50,788 nucleotides of DNA, from the NCBI GenBank assembly GCA_028876495.1, contig JAGWRO010000088.1, forward strand, positions 1 through 50,788. The letters run 5' to 3'. The number at the start of each line of letters is the position of its first letter. The stretch's first letter is position 1. Shown here piece by piece: positions 43,561 to 50,788 of this stretch. Source of the DNA: Bacteroidota bacterium (lineage in GTDB: Bacteria; Bacteroidota; Bacteroidia; Chitinophagales; Chitinophagaceae). The notes below the pieces were generated by a model. It was not told the origin of the DNA, did not search any database, and worked only from the letters and a program-made list of their open reading frames with translations. The translations under genes were made by a program, and so were the position numbers.

Positions 43561-46500
43561 TTAATGTGTATCATGAGCCGGGGGACGCAAGGTCAGGTCA
43601 TTCGTATTATCCACCTGCGGCATTCCCGCTTTTGTCAATGGTCCAAAACTTTTTATATAATTACTTTCCAGCAATAAAGGAATGATGTGAGCACCCGCGA
43701 GCGCCATGGCATCACCGGAACCCCTGGTTCCTTCGATACGAATGCAGACCACTACGTGACCAGTATCGTTAGCTGCAGGCGCAAAAAAGACGTACCATCC
43801 ATCGTTGATGCTTTCTCCTTTCACGATTCTTTCAGGCGTTCCCGTTTTACCGGCAACAAAAATCCCAAATTGCGATTTTTTCGAAGCACTTTGTTCCCTC
43901 ATATACGTTTCGAGGTATTGTGCGTACACCGAATCACCGGCAATCGCAATGCCACGTTTGGGTTGCGTCGGGTGACCATTTATATCAAGCACATAGCGGG
44001 AAGGCATCATAATACCGTTATTGGCAATCCCGGAAGCAATGCGTGCGACAGATGCAGGCGTGGCGACCAGTTCGCCCTGTCCCCATGCCATGCCGGAAAT
44101 ACCAAGCGCCCTTGTGCGGTGTATGTTGTTGGGGTCATAACGCTGCAAACTTTTAAATTCTGTTTCCCGCCAAAACTTTCTCCACTTTTCCTGTTGCGCT
44201 GTATTGTTATTATCATTTTCAAAATAATAGCCGCCAACACCACGCAGGAACATGCCTGATTGCATATACAGGTTTACCATTTGCTCCTGCAACCGATTTT
44301 CATTGGCCAGCCGTATGAAGAAGGAGTTGTTGGATCTTACAATGGCTTTCTCCATATTGATAAGGCCCGCTTCGTCCGGTTCGGGTCCGTTCACCCTTAT
44401 TAAATCTTTTGGATAGATTCTTATTGTTTTTTTGGCAGCGGCAACACCCAACTTATTGAACGCAGCCATGGCTGTCACCAATTTTGCCGTAGAGCCTGGT
44501 TGAGTGGCATGTGTAAATCCAATGTCACTATTTACATTCCAGCCGGGCAACTTATCGAGTTCATTTTGCGGCAGCGTAAGCTTATCCCAATCATTTACCG
44601 GCGGCAGGGGCCAGCAGGCTGAAGCCAGCACATCGCCGGTGTTGTCTTTCATTACCACTACTGAAACTTCTTTCCTGTTTACGCTATCATCCTGTTGCAG
44701 CGCCAGCTCTATCTTTGTCTGCAACGCTGCATCCATAGTGAGTGTGATGTTCCTGTTACGTTTTTTAAATTCAGCCACCTGGTCACTGTTAATACCCGAG
44801 GTGAGTAAATCAGCAAGGGCGCTAAAATCTCTTTTAGCGACGGTCATCTCGGTACCGGATACGGGTAAGAATTTTTCTTCGCGGTAGCGATCGGCGCTCA
44901 CTTCGTATTTTGCAAGTGGCACAGGGAAACCCCTGAGTTCGGCGGCGTGAGCGTATTCGGCAAAATAGCCATTATTGCCACCGGAGAACACTCCTGTATT
45001 GGCATCACCCGTCCAGAAAAAAAGGTATTCGCCGAATGGATAATAGCGGTCCTGTCTTTTATAAGAAAGTGATTCGATATTTTCAGAAGGAATACCCAGA
45101 GCGAGCAACGAATCTTTCTGACTTTGTACCAGCTTCAGATCACTGGAGGCAAGTAACCGGCCGTTCCTGTCGTAAATATTTCCTGCCTGCAGCCTGTTCA
45201 TTAAGATGCTGATCCTTGGATTATAACTGTACATGCGTACGCCACTACGGTCGGCTACCAGCGCTGGTTCCACAATCCATTTTTTCCTGTTGAGCGTATA
45301 GCCGGACACGTTAACCATAAGCAGCACAATGGCTGCACAGGCGGCGAGCAACGCGGGAACAAGATTCTTATCCTGCCTGCGTGAAATGTAGGCCATCTGC
45401 GCCTGCGTTCCCTTTAAACGGGATGCGCTCAGTAAAAAACCTATTGCCACCATACTACACAGAAGTGAGGTACCACCGTAGCTGGTAAAAGGCAATGCCA
45501 CTCCCGACAGTGGCAGGGCACCGGTAGAACCTCCTGCGATCAGGAGAAATTGAACAAATAACCCGATGCCGGCGCCGGCGCACAGGTAAAATAAAAAGGG
45601 CGGCCCCGCCTGCCTTCCAATGATAATAGAGCGATGCAGCAGCACGAGAAATAAAATAAAGATGCAGGTAATACCTGCCCATCCGAATTCTTCACCAATC
45701 GCAGGAAGAATCATATCGGTATGGGCTTCAGGGATCGTTTTGCCAAAACCCTCACCGGCACCTTGCCCTGTGACGCCCCCGGTAGCAATCGCCCAGATGC
45801 CATTGGCTACCTGGTCACCACCATATACCTGGTTGTTCCATGGATCAGACCAGATCGCCTTTCTGTCTACCAGCCTGTGTATGGGTCCCGGTATTACTTT
45901 CGCTAAAATCGGCACCTGGTCGAGCAACAGGAATCCGCTTACTACAACCAGCGCCATTATGGAGGATTCACTTAATCTCTTTTTTCCAACCAGCATAAAA
46001 AGAATCAGCGCTCCCACTGTAACAGCAGTGGCAGTCCACACATTTTTGAAAATCCAAATGCTAAGCGCATACAGGAGCATGGTAGCAACCACCTGTATAA
46101 AATCTCCACGTGAAAAAGAGAATAGTATAATGAATGTAAAACAGCAAATGATGGCCGGACCGAGGTCGCCTATTACGAGGAACAGCAAAATAGTGCCGAC
46201 AATCGCGATGACAGCCCATACAAAAAATGATAACCGCTTTCCAAATGATGGATATTCCGAGATGAACTTTTCATTGACCGCGAAGAATCCGGCGAGGAAG
46301 AGGATCACCATATACTTTACCAGCTCGCTCGGCTGAAATCCGAACAGGTTTACCTTAACGCCGCTACCCTCGGGGCCGGTACCAAATAAAATGTCAAGAC
46401 ATAGTAATCCCATAGCCGCAAGCGCCCACGGCCAGCCATTGGCAGCGCTTCTTTGATTTTTAAAAACAAACAGGCGGAAGAAGCCCGAATCAGGCGTAAA

Positions 46501-47691
46501 CTTTTTCAGGTTGATAAACTGGAAAACCGCTATTGCGCCCATTCCTATGCAGAAATAAATAAAGGTGCTTTTCACAAGGAAGCGGTCTCTCAAGGGGTCC
46601 TGGAGACTGAATAATGCGATAAAGGAAAGGCCCGTCAGTATCATTACCACCGGCAGCAACAATTGATCGGCGCCCGGTGAACGGATGGTCATAATGAGAT
46701 GCAGCAACAGGAAGGAAGCAAAAAAGGTGATTACGATGATACGGAACCAGTAAGTTACTTCTTCCGGTGTTCTTACAATAAATGCCTTTTCTTTTTTCAG
46801 GTTATTAAAATCGGGTGTCGAAAAAAGTTTCATCGTGTGTGGCGACTGTACAAAATGAAACGCAGCGCTGCCCTTAAGTTTTTCAACTCCCTTCGAAGGG
46901 CCGAATTCATACCCCGGCTGAAGAGGAATTATGTCAAAAGATTGGTTTACTGGCAAGCCTGAGAACAAAAAGTTTCCTGAAGCATCGGTACGCGCATACG
47001 CATTGAATGATAGCAATTGAAGCTTTTTTATCGAATCACGATAAAGCACTTTGCGAACCCCATTCTTAAATTGTATGACGTTGTTGTCGCCGTCACCTGT
47101 TGCATTTGTATTGTCGGGTGGAACCAACAGCCGCAGTCTCAGCAAGGCGCCTTGTACCGGCTGGCCGCTCTTGTTTTTTATGGTCCCTGAAATAGAACCT
47201 GTTCCCAATCCCACGTTAGTATGTGCAGCAACCTGCAAGGGATGTGTTGATTCCTTTTTAAATGAGGTGGAATCGTCTTTAGAAAAGCCAAGCAAATCTC
47301 TCGAGAGTTCCACCCGCTTTTTGAAAGAGGCTCCGCCCTGTGAAAAGGCCTGGTCAGCATTTACGAAATAGGGCTTTTTATTTAACGTGCCTGCATTGTC
47401 GATGGTTGTCCCCGGTGTTTTTGCAGCAGCAACTGTTGCGGCAATGAAGGAAATATCCTTTGGATCTTCGAAATACATTCCTTTTTCCAACACCTCTTTC
47501 ATCCTTTCCCCCGGCTTATCATCATTCAGGTTGATCATGGTTCCGTTCGCCATGCGCGTGTCCACTTCGGCAAAATCCCGTTGCAACACCGAAAACATTT
47601 TCCAAAACAGGAATGCCATGATGATGCATGTCAGTAAAAGGCAGGTACGTTCTGCATTTCTGTTTTTAAACCATGAGCCGGAATTCGCCAT
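43561..47691 (-). CDS. SEDS glycosyltransferase (RodA/FtsW) fused to a class B penicillin-binding protein
   Basis: One 1376-residue chain appears to hold a complete peptidoglycan synthase. An N-terminal helix (about 13-33) and a periplasmic region with a carboxypeptidase regulatory-like beta-sandwich (about 164-270) come first. The RodA/FtsW domain (about 325-800, some 10 helices) has the conserved acidic residue in PEAHTDMILPAIGEE (D659). A further helix leads to a PBP starting NIYDRNGRLLA (D841), with S1067-TAK, S1120-NN and K1282-TG transpeptidase motifs. Normal RodA and PBP2 are separate proteins. PP2C ends 3 bp before its start and FHA begins 23 bp after its stop. By eye this gene looks more GC-rich than its surroundings. 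Confidence 0.94.
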   Translation of the reverse strand: MANSGSWFKNRNAERTCLLLTCIIMAFLFWKMFSVLQRDFAEVDTRMANGTMINLNDDKPGERMKEVLEKGMYFEDPKDISFIAATVAAAKTPGTTIDNAGTLNKKPYFVNADQAFSQGGASFKKRVELSRDLLGFSKDDSTSFKKESTHPLQVAAHTNVGLGTGSISGTIKNKSGQPVQGALLRLRLLVPPDNTNATGDGDNNVIQFKNGVRKVLYRDSIKKLQLLSFNAYARTDASGNFLFSGLPVNQSFDIIPLQPGYEFGPSKGVEKLKGSAAFHFVQSPHTMKLFSTPDFNNLKKEKAFIVRTPEEVTYWFRIIVITFFASFLLLHLIMTIRSPGADQLLLPVVMILTGLSFIALFSLQDPLRDRFLVKSTFIYFCIGMGAIAVFQFINLKKFTPDSGFFRLFVFKNQRSAANGWPWALAAMGLLCLDILFGTGPEGSGVKVNLFGFQPSELVKYMVILFLAGFFAVNEKFISEYPSFGKRLSFFVWAVIAIVGTILLFLVIGDLGPAIICCFTFIILFSFSRGDFIQVVATMLLYALSIWIFKNVWTATAVTVGALILFMLVGKKRLSESSIMALVVVSGFLLLDQVPILAKVIPGPIHRLVDRKAIWSDPWNNQVYGGDQVANGIWAIATGGVTGQGAGEGFGKTIPEAHTDMILPAIGEEFGWAGITCIFILFLVLLHRSIIIGRQAGPPFLFYLCAGAGIGLFVQFLLIAGGSTGALPLSGVALPFTSYGGTSLLCSMVAIGFLLSASRLKGTQAQMAYISRRQDKNLVPALLAACAAIVLLMVNVSGYTLNRKKWIVEPALVADRSGVRMYSYNPRISILMNRLQAGNIYDRNGRLLASSDLKLVQSQKDSLLALGIPSENIESLSYKRQDRYYPFGEYLFFWTGDANTGVFSGGNNGYFAEYAHAAELRGFPVPLAKYEVSADRYREEKFLPVSGTEMTVAKRDFSALADLLTSGINSDQVAEFKKRNRNITLTMDAALQTKIELALQQDDSVNRKEVSVVVMKDNTGDVLASACWPLPPVNDWDKLTLPQNELDKLPGWNVNSDIGFTHATQPGSTAKLVTAMAAFNKLGVAAAKKTIRIYPKDLIRVNGPEPDEAGLINMEKAIVRSNNSFFIRLANENRLQEQMVNLYMQSGMFLRGVGGYYFENDNNNTAQQEKWRKFWRETEFKSLQRYDPNNIHRTRALGISGMAWGQGELVATPASVARIASGIANNGIMMPSRYVLDINGHPTQPKRGIAIAGDSVYAQYLETYMREQSASKKSQFGIFVAGKTGTPERIVKGESINDGWYVFFAPAANDTGHVVVCIRIEGTRGSGDAMALAGAHIIPLLLESNYIKSFGPLTKAGMPQVDNTNDLTLRPPAHDTH

Positions 47692-47694
47692 ACG

Positions 47695-49089
47695 TTATTT
47701 GTGTTTTGTCGGGGTGATGAATAGGGAATCTTTGAATTTGCCTGATATCACGGAATCCTTAAATGCCACTACATATTGTACAGGTATACGGCAATTAATA
47801 AAGCGTACATGCCTGAACGTTATATTGTTCTTTTGAATCACAAGACCCACATCAAAATTTTGAAATACCACACTATCAAGCACCATATTTTTTACCGCCG
47901 CATCAATGATAAAGGCAGGCCCTGTATACGAGTTGCCAGCAACGAAAACAGCACCATTACCGGAAAGGTAAAAGCTGTCTTTCGATATAGTCAGCGGGGC
48001 ATTTAATGGTAGTGTAGCTTTATCACGGGGCAAGGAATACGACTTCGATAAGTCGCTCACACTCGCCTCCAGTTGGGTGAGTCGTCCGTTAGGTTTCTTT
48101 TCTATGGTAAGGGTAACAGGATTGGGGGTTACCTTTTTTTTATTTTTTTGAAAAGCAGCAGTGAGCGATACGGCGCCCAGGCCGATCAAAATAATGACCA
48201 TGAGCGCCATGATCCTGCGGCTTTTCTTCTTAGCCCGGTTCAATTCGGTTTTTGGCAAGGCTTCGTTAGTGATAACAGGAGTCGCAGTTTCAGCTTTCTT
48301 TCTTTCAATAACCAAGGGCTCCCCTTTTTGGTTTGGCCAGTTATCGTTTTGTATCAGTATAGCAGTAATATTATCATTTCCGCCAGCCTCATTCGCAGCG
48401 TCTACCAATGCCTGCACTTTGGAAGCAATATCATTTTCAGCAATTAATACCTGCATGATCTTAGCTGAATTGATCATGTCAGTAAGGCCATCACTGCACA
48501 GAAGTAGCTGGTCTCCCGGCAGGAATGGCGATTCGCCGGTTTCGACAAAATCTTCGGGCAAGCTGATATCTTCTTCGAAGCCCAGGGCCTTATTAATTTC
48601 GTTACGTCTTGGATGGCGCATAGCCTCATCCTCTGATAGCCTCCCGGATTCTTCCAAAAAGCCAACTACCGAATGATCGTTAGATAATTTCACCAGCGAA
48701 TCATCTCTCAGCAGGTAGATCCTGGTATCGCCGACGTGCGCATACCAGCAAATATGATTTTTTTTATCAGCCACCACGCAGGTAAGTACGCAGGCCATCA
48801 ACTCATTGGCCGGTTCTTCCTTTTTGGCTTCGTTTATTTTTTTATTGGCAGCGATGATTGCCTGCCGAAGCGATTCAATAACGTTATCGCCCGAAATACT
48901 TTCCAGGCTTTCCAATATTACAGAACGCGCTATTTCTGCAGCGATATCGCCACCCTGGTAACCACCCACGCCATCAATAACACCGGCAACAAGTAGTTGT
49001 GTACCGGGAATTTCCCTGGCAAAAAAAGTGTCCTCATTTTTTTCGCGGCGTTTACCCTTGTCGGTTATACCATAAAAATATTCAGCCAT
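47695..49089 (-). CDS. Membrane PP2C-type Ser/Thr phosphatase with beta-helix-like ectodomain
   Basis: From ATG 49089 the protein has 464 residues. The PPM/PP2C catalytic domain (about 1-245) has KRREKNEDTFF, GVIDGVGGYQGG, CWYAHVGDTRIYLL, LLLCSDGLTD and GGNDNITAIL, with all metal-binding aspartates. One helix (about 291-312, IMALMVIILIGLGAVSLTAAF) follows. The outer domain (about 320-464) shows short repeated strands (FYLSGNGAVFVAG, MVLDSVVFQNFDVGL, ITFRHVRFINC) typical of right-handed beta-helices. It should reverse kinase phosphorylation. The start overlaps the microprotein stop by 8 bp and the SEDS-PBP gene begins 3 bp past its end; a longer frame to 49137 would overrun that microprotein. 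Confidence 0.92.
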   Translation of the reverse strand: MAEYFYGITDKGKRREKNEDTFFAREIPGTQLLVAGVIDGVGGYQGGDIAAEIARSVILESLESISGDNVIESLRQAIIAANKKINEAKKEEPANELMACVLTCVVADKKNHICWYAHVGDTRIYLLRDDSLVKLSNDHSVVGFLEESGRLSEDEAMRHPRRNEINKALGFEEDISLPEDFVETGESPFLPGDQLLLCSDGLTDMINSAKIMQVLIAENDIASKVQALVDAANEAGGNDNITAILIQNDNWPNQKGEPLVIERKKAETATPVITNEALPKTELNRAKKKSRRIMALMVIILIGLGAVSLTAAFQKNKKKVTPNPVTLTIEKKPNGRLTQLEASVSDLSKSYSLPRDKATLPLNAPLTISKDSFYLSGNGAVFVAGNSYTGPAFIIDAAVKNMVLDSVVFQNFDVGLVIQKNNITFRHVRFINCRIPVQYVVAFKDSVISGKFKDSLFITPTKHK

Positions 49090-49177
49090 TTTTGTGCGTT
49101 TGCTTAATGTCAGAAAAATTTGCCACCAGCAATACAATGCTGATTACTAAAAGTCCTATCGCTAACAGTTGATCCAT
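49082..49177 (-). CDS. 31-residue single-helix membrane microprotein
   Basis: Between the FhaA-like gene and the PP2C gene is an ATG frame of 31 codons: MDQ, then a helix (LLAIGLLVISIVLLVANF), then a polar tail SDIKQTHKNG. It begins 1 nt after the FhaA-like stop (TAA at 49181-49179) and its TGA overlaps the PP2C ATG by 8 bp (ATGGCTGA). Such packing is hard to explain unless it is translated. The length fits one bilayer-spanning helix with a short tail. No homologue is known to me. It could be a membrane adaptor for the PP2C or the SEDS-PBP enzyme, but that is conjecture. Confidence 0.72.
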   Translation of the reverse strand: MDQLLAIGLLVISIVLLVANFSDIKQTHKNG

Positions 49178-49178
49178 T

Positions 49179-50129
49179 TTAAACCTTGAATATGTTGATT
49201 GATACGATGCCATTGAGTACAATCCTAGAGTTCATCGGAAGCCCCGTCCACACAGGTGCGTCCGGGTAGCTTTTCGCTACTTCGTTTTCATTTACCAGTG
49301 TCTTTTCACCAAATGATGCGATGTAAAACTTATCAGCCGTTTTATCATAACGGACAGACAGGTGAGGGCTGGATACCCAGTCAGACGGTACGCGGAAAAT
49401 GCCCTGTTGATTGGGCTTTTCATCGCTTCCCGAAATCAAAAAAGCTTCATCCTTAATGAGGTATTCAATTTTTTTGCCCACATATTCTTTTTCAGGAATT
49501 GTTGCTTCGAGCCTTGCGAAATAGCGTGGCCGGTTCACGTCGCTCACATCCCCGGCTTCCAGGGAATCCTGCCAGGGAATTTCATAGTAGCCATCGCTGT
49601 AGTAGGTAAAGTCTTTTAATATTTCGTCAGCAATGTCAAAGGTTTGTGCAATTCCCGTTTGACGTGGAATGAAAGTGACACGCAGATTTTCTTCTCCTTT
49701 ATAAGCATTGCCCGGAAGCAATTTCCCTATAAAACTTTTATCACCTTTTTCATAATCCGGGTGAGATACAAATCGGAATACCCATTTGTTGGAAGAGGCC
49801 GTAACTTTTTTTCCCTTCTGCCGATACTCCTGGAGTATGCCATAGAAAGATTTTACAGATTCTTTTATGATAAGAGAAAATATTCCGCGGTTGTTATCCA
49901 TGAATTTATTGTAATCAGGGGGGCTGAAACAGATAATGTATTCATGGTAAAATATGATGCGGTCTGCAAAAGACAGTTCAGCAATTGATTCTTTAAATTT
50001 TTCAATGATATACTTGTATACAGAATCCGGTGTTGTTGAAGCCATTTCGGTATAACTCGTTTCTTTTTTCAAAAACCAGTTTTGTACGCCGGTCTTTTGC
50101 CAGAACGTTGGTTTTGTAGTGGTGGGCAT
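49179..50129 (-). CDS. FhaA-like protein, first gene of the wall-signalling operon
   Basis: The 316-residue soluble protein has no signal peptide. The N-terminal half (about 40-190: FADRIIFYHEYIICFSPPDYNKF, then WVFRFVSHPDYEKG and LRVTFIP) resembles the FhaA N-terminal domain of Actinobacteria (DUF3662), including the E/Y-I-I-x-x-S-P-x-D-Y pattern. The C-terminal 95 residues (IEYLIKDEAFLISGSDEKPN, ISSPHLSVRYDK-like VSSPHLSVRYDK, LVNENEV, LNGIVSINIF) look like a diverged FHA fold with S-x-x-H conserved. It heads the operon and is followed after 1 nt by the microprotein. The domain assignments are by eye. Confidence 0.7.
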   Translation of the reverse strand: MPTTTKPTFWQKTGVQNWFLKKETSYTEMASTTPDSVYKYIIEKFKESIAELSFADRIIFYHEYIICFSPPDYNKFMDNNRGIFSLIIKESVKSFYGILQEYRQKGKKVTASSNKWVFRFVSHPDYEKGDKSFIGKLLPGNAYKGEENLRVTFIPRQTGIAQTFDIADEILKDFTYYSDGYYEIPWQDSLEAGDVSDVNRPRYFARLEATIPEKEYVGKKIEYLIKDEAFLISGSDEKPNQQGIFRVPSDWVSSPHLSVRYDKTADKFYIASFGEKTLVNENEVAKSYPDAPVWTGLPMNSRIVLNGIVSINIFKV

Positions 50130-50484
50130 TGGCTACTGTTTTAATGGTAATAATATTTGTGTTCGACTAAGAAAGGCTATACATAGCTTGCTCAGTCATT
50201 CACAATGTTTCCTTAAAATGTTTTAGTAAAAGTTTTAAATGCCAGTGCTGTAGTTAAAGTAAAATATCTTCTATACGCAGGTGTTGATTGAATGATAAAA
50301 CGTCCCCTGACTAAAAAAACGATTCTTGTTTGAGAGATTGAAATTAACAGAATATTTCTTAAAGGTTTGCGAAAGCTTACTGCCAATAGTGAAGGAAAAC
50401 TTAAAACTAAAAACTATTTCTTTGTGCCACTTCGTGTTCTTTGTGGCTTTGTGTATAAATGCTTTCTTATAAGCCTCACCCCGG

Positions 50485-50504
50485 CCCTCTCCCCCGGGAG
50501 AGGG
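50485..50504. repeat. GC-rich palindrome CCCTCTCCC-CC-GGGAGAGGG
   Basis: Perfect 9-bp arms (50485-50493, 50496-50504). Similar CCCTCTCCC/GGGAGAGGG palindromes occur as interspersed repeats in many bacteria; it is far from any gene end here. Confidence 0.7.
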
Positions 50505-50597
50505 AGAAGCATGAAACCATGATTAAATAACTTTGAACTCTTTAACGGCTACCGTGGCCTACTACCCCTGTCTTCATCCTAAGCCGCCTTCGACAAG

Positions 50598-50661
50598 CTC
50601 AGGCTGACATGGAAACGAATAGCTAAATAATTACTGTCAATGAGTTAAATGTCATCCTGAG
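50598..50661. repeat. Imperfect inverted repeat CTCAGGCTGACA / TGTCATCCTGAG
   Basis: Arms at 50598-50609 and 50650-50661 are complementary with one mismatch. The left arm lies in TTCGACAAGCTCAGGCTGAC, a word I recall as frequent in Chitinophagaceae intergenic DNA. A relative occurs at 19425-19438. Confidence 0.55.
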
Positions 50662-50788
50662 TGGTTAATTTTTGCGTTTCCCAAAAAAGTTCTTTGAAAA
50701 TGACACGTAAAAAGCGAATTTACAACTGCAAAAAAAGGCAACTTATTGCAGCGTAGCAGTTGCTCCTTTAGTGTTTTTATATACCTGA

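Larger units (their letters stand above)
50130..50788. other. Non-coding right end with dispersed repeat debris
   Basis: No gene is seen in these 659 bp. They should contain the promoter of the wall-signalling operon, but no exact TAnnTTTG was found on the minus strand near 50130. Two repeat-like segments are listed separately. The words CTTTGTGCCACTTCGTG and CTTTGTGGCTTTGTG near 50421-50455 also look like repeat debris. Confidence 0.5.

Noticed and set aside
45620-46336. 238-codon frame opposite the SEDS domain
   Set aside because: Despite its length, it mirrors conserved membrane helices of the fusion protein and has no own context.
43561-47691. Suspicion that the fusion is two genes joined by an error
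   Set aside because: The frame is continuous, each domain keeps its family start (own helix, then NIYDRNG), and no stop or shift is seen; read-level checking is still listed as a test.
47387-47836. 149-codon plus-strand frame across the PP2C/SEDS junction
   Set aside because: It crosses two well-supported genes on the other strand and has no domain.
49090-49137. 16-codon upstream extension of the PP2C gene
   Set aside because: It overlaps the microprotein frame, and the family start (MAEYFYGITDKG) fits ATG 49089.

Overview
The window looks like chromosomal DNA of a Bacteroidota member, most likely family Chitinophagaceae or a close relative. The evidence is a PorP/SprF type IX secretion protein, a NagB/PIG-L fusion, many signal peptides ending in A-Q or C-Q, FtsX-type permeases of about 800 residues, an almost complete lack of Shine-Dalgarno sequences, and several upstream boxes matching the Bacteroidota -7 element TAnnTTTG. 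Taxonomy is inferred from these traits only.

Layout. 1-1805 (-): truncated secreted protein with PKD-like repeats around a concanavalin-like (possibly polysaccharide lyase) domain. 2.4-6.1 kb: glucosamine-6-P deaminase/PIG-L fusion converging on an amino acid permease. 6.4-10.5 kb: YceI protein, a minisatellite, pfkA-pyk glycolytic pair, DUF1761 membrane protein. 10.7-16.8 kb: secreted CocE-type hydrolase and GH20 hexosaminidase, a lipoprotein, anmK, upp. 16.9-19.8 kb: porP/sprF, tRNA-Glu, aminotransferase, tRNA-Met with a decayed partial copy. 20-27.4 kb: DPP-IV peptidase, S4 RNA-binding protein, trmD, Uma2-like nuclease, alpha-oxoamine synthase, PafA-type phosphatase. 27.4-35.6 kb: AraC-type regulator, cysE-cysM operon, MFS transporter, CAP protein, FtsX-type permease, anchored hypothetical. 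35.8-40.9 kb: alpha/beta hydrolase, OmpA lipoprotein, SDR, universal stress protein, TonB-like protein. The gaps between these last genes carry several diverged copies of a dispersed repeat.

The standout is the minus-strand operon from 50129 down to 41133. In transcription order it holds an FhaA-like protein, a 31-residue single-helix microprotein, a membrane PP2C phosphatase, a 1376-residue RodA/FtsW-PBP fusion, an FHA protein and a membrane Ser/Thr kinase. Most junctions are 1-3 bp or overlapping. This gene order parallels the actinobacterial fhaA-fhaB-pstP-rodA-pbpA-pknA-pknB cell-wall signalling locus, but here polymerase and transpeptidase are one polypeptide and the sensor domains are different. 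I read it as a phospho-signalling module that controls a self-contained peptidoglycan synthase. A nucleotidyltransferase (MNT) remnant directly follows the kinase gene.

Amino-sugar and wall functions recur (NagB, GH20, AnmK, the SEDS-PBP fusion), but they are not one operon. No CRISPR array, rRNA, intact transposase or prophage gene was seen.
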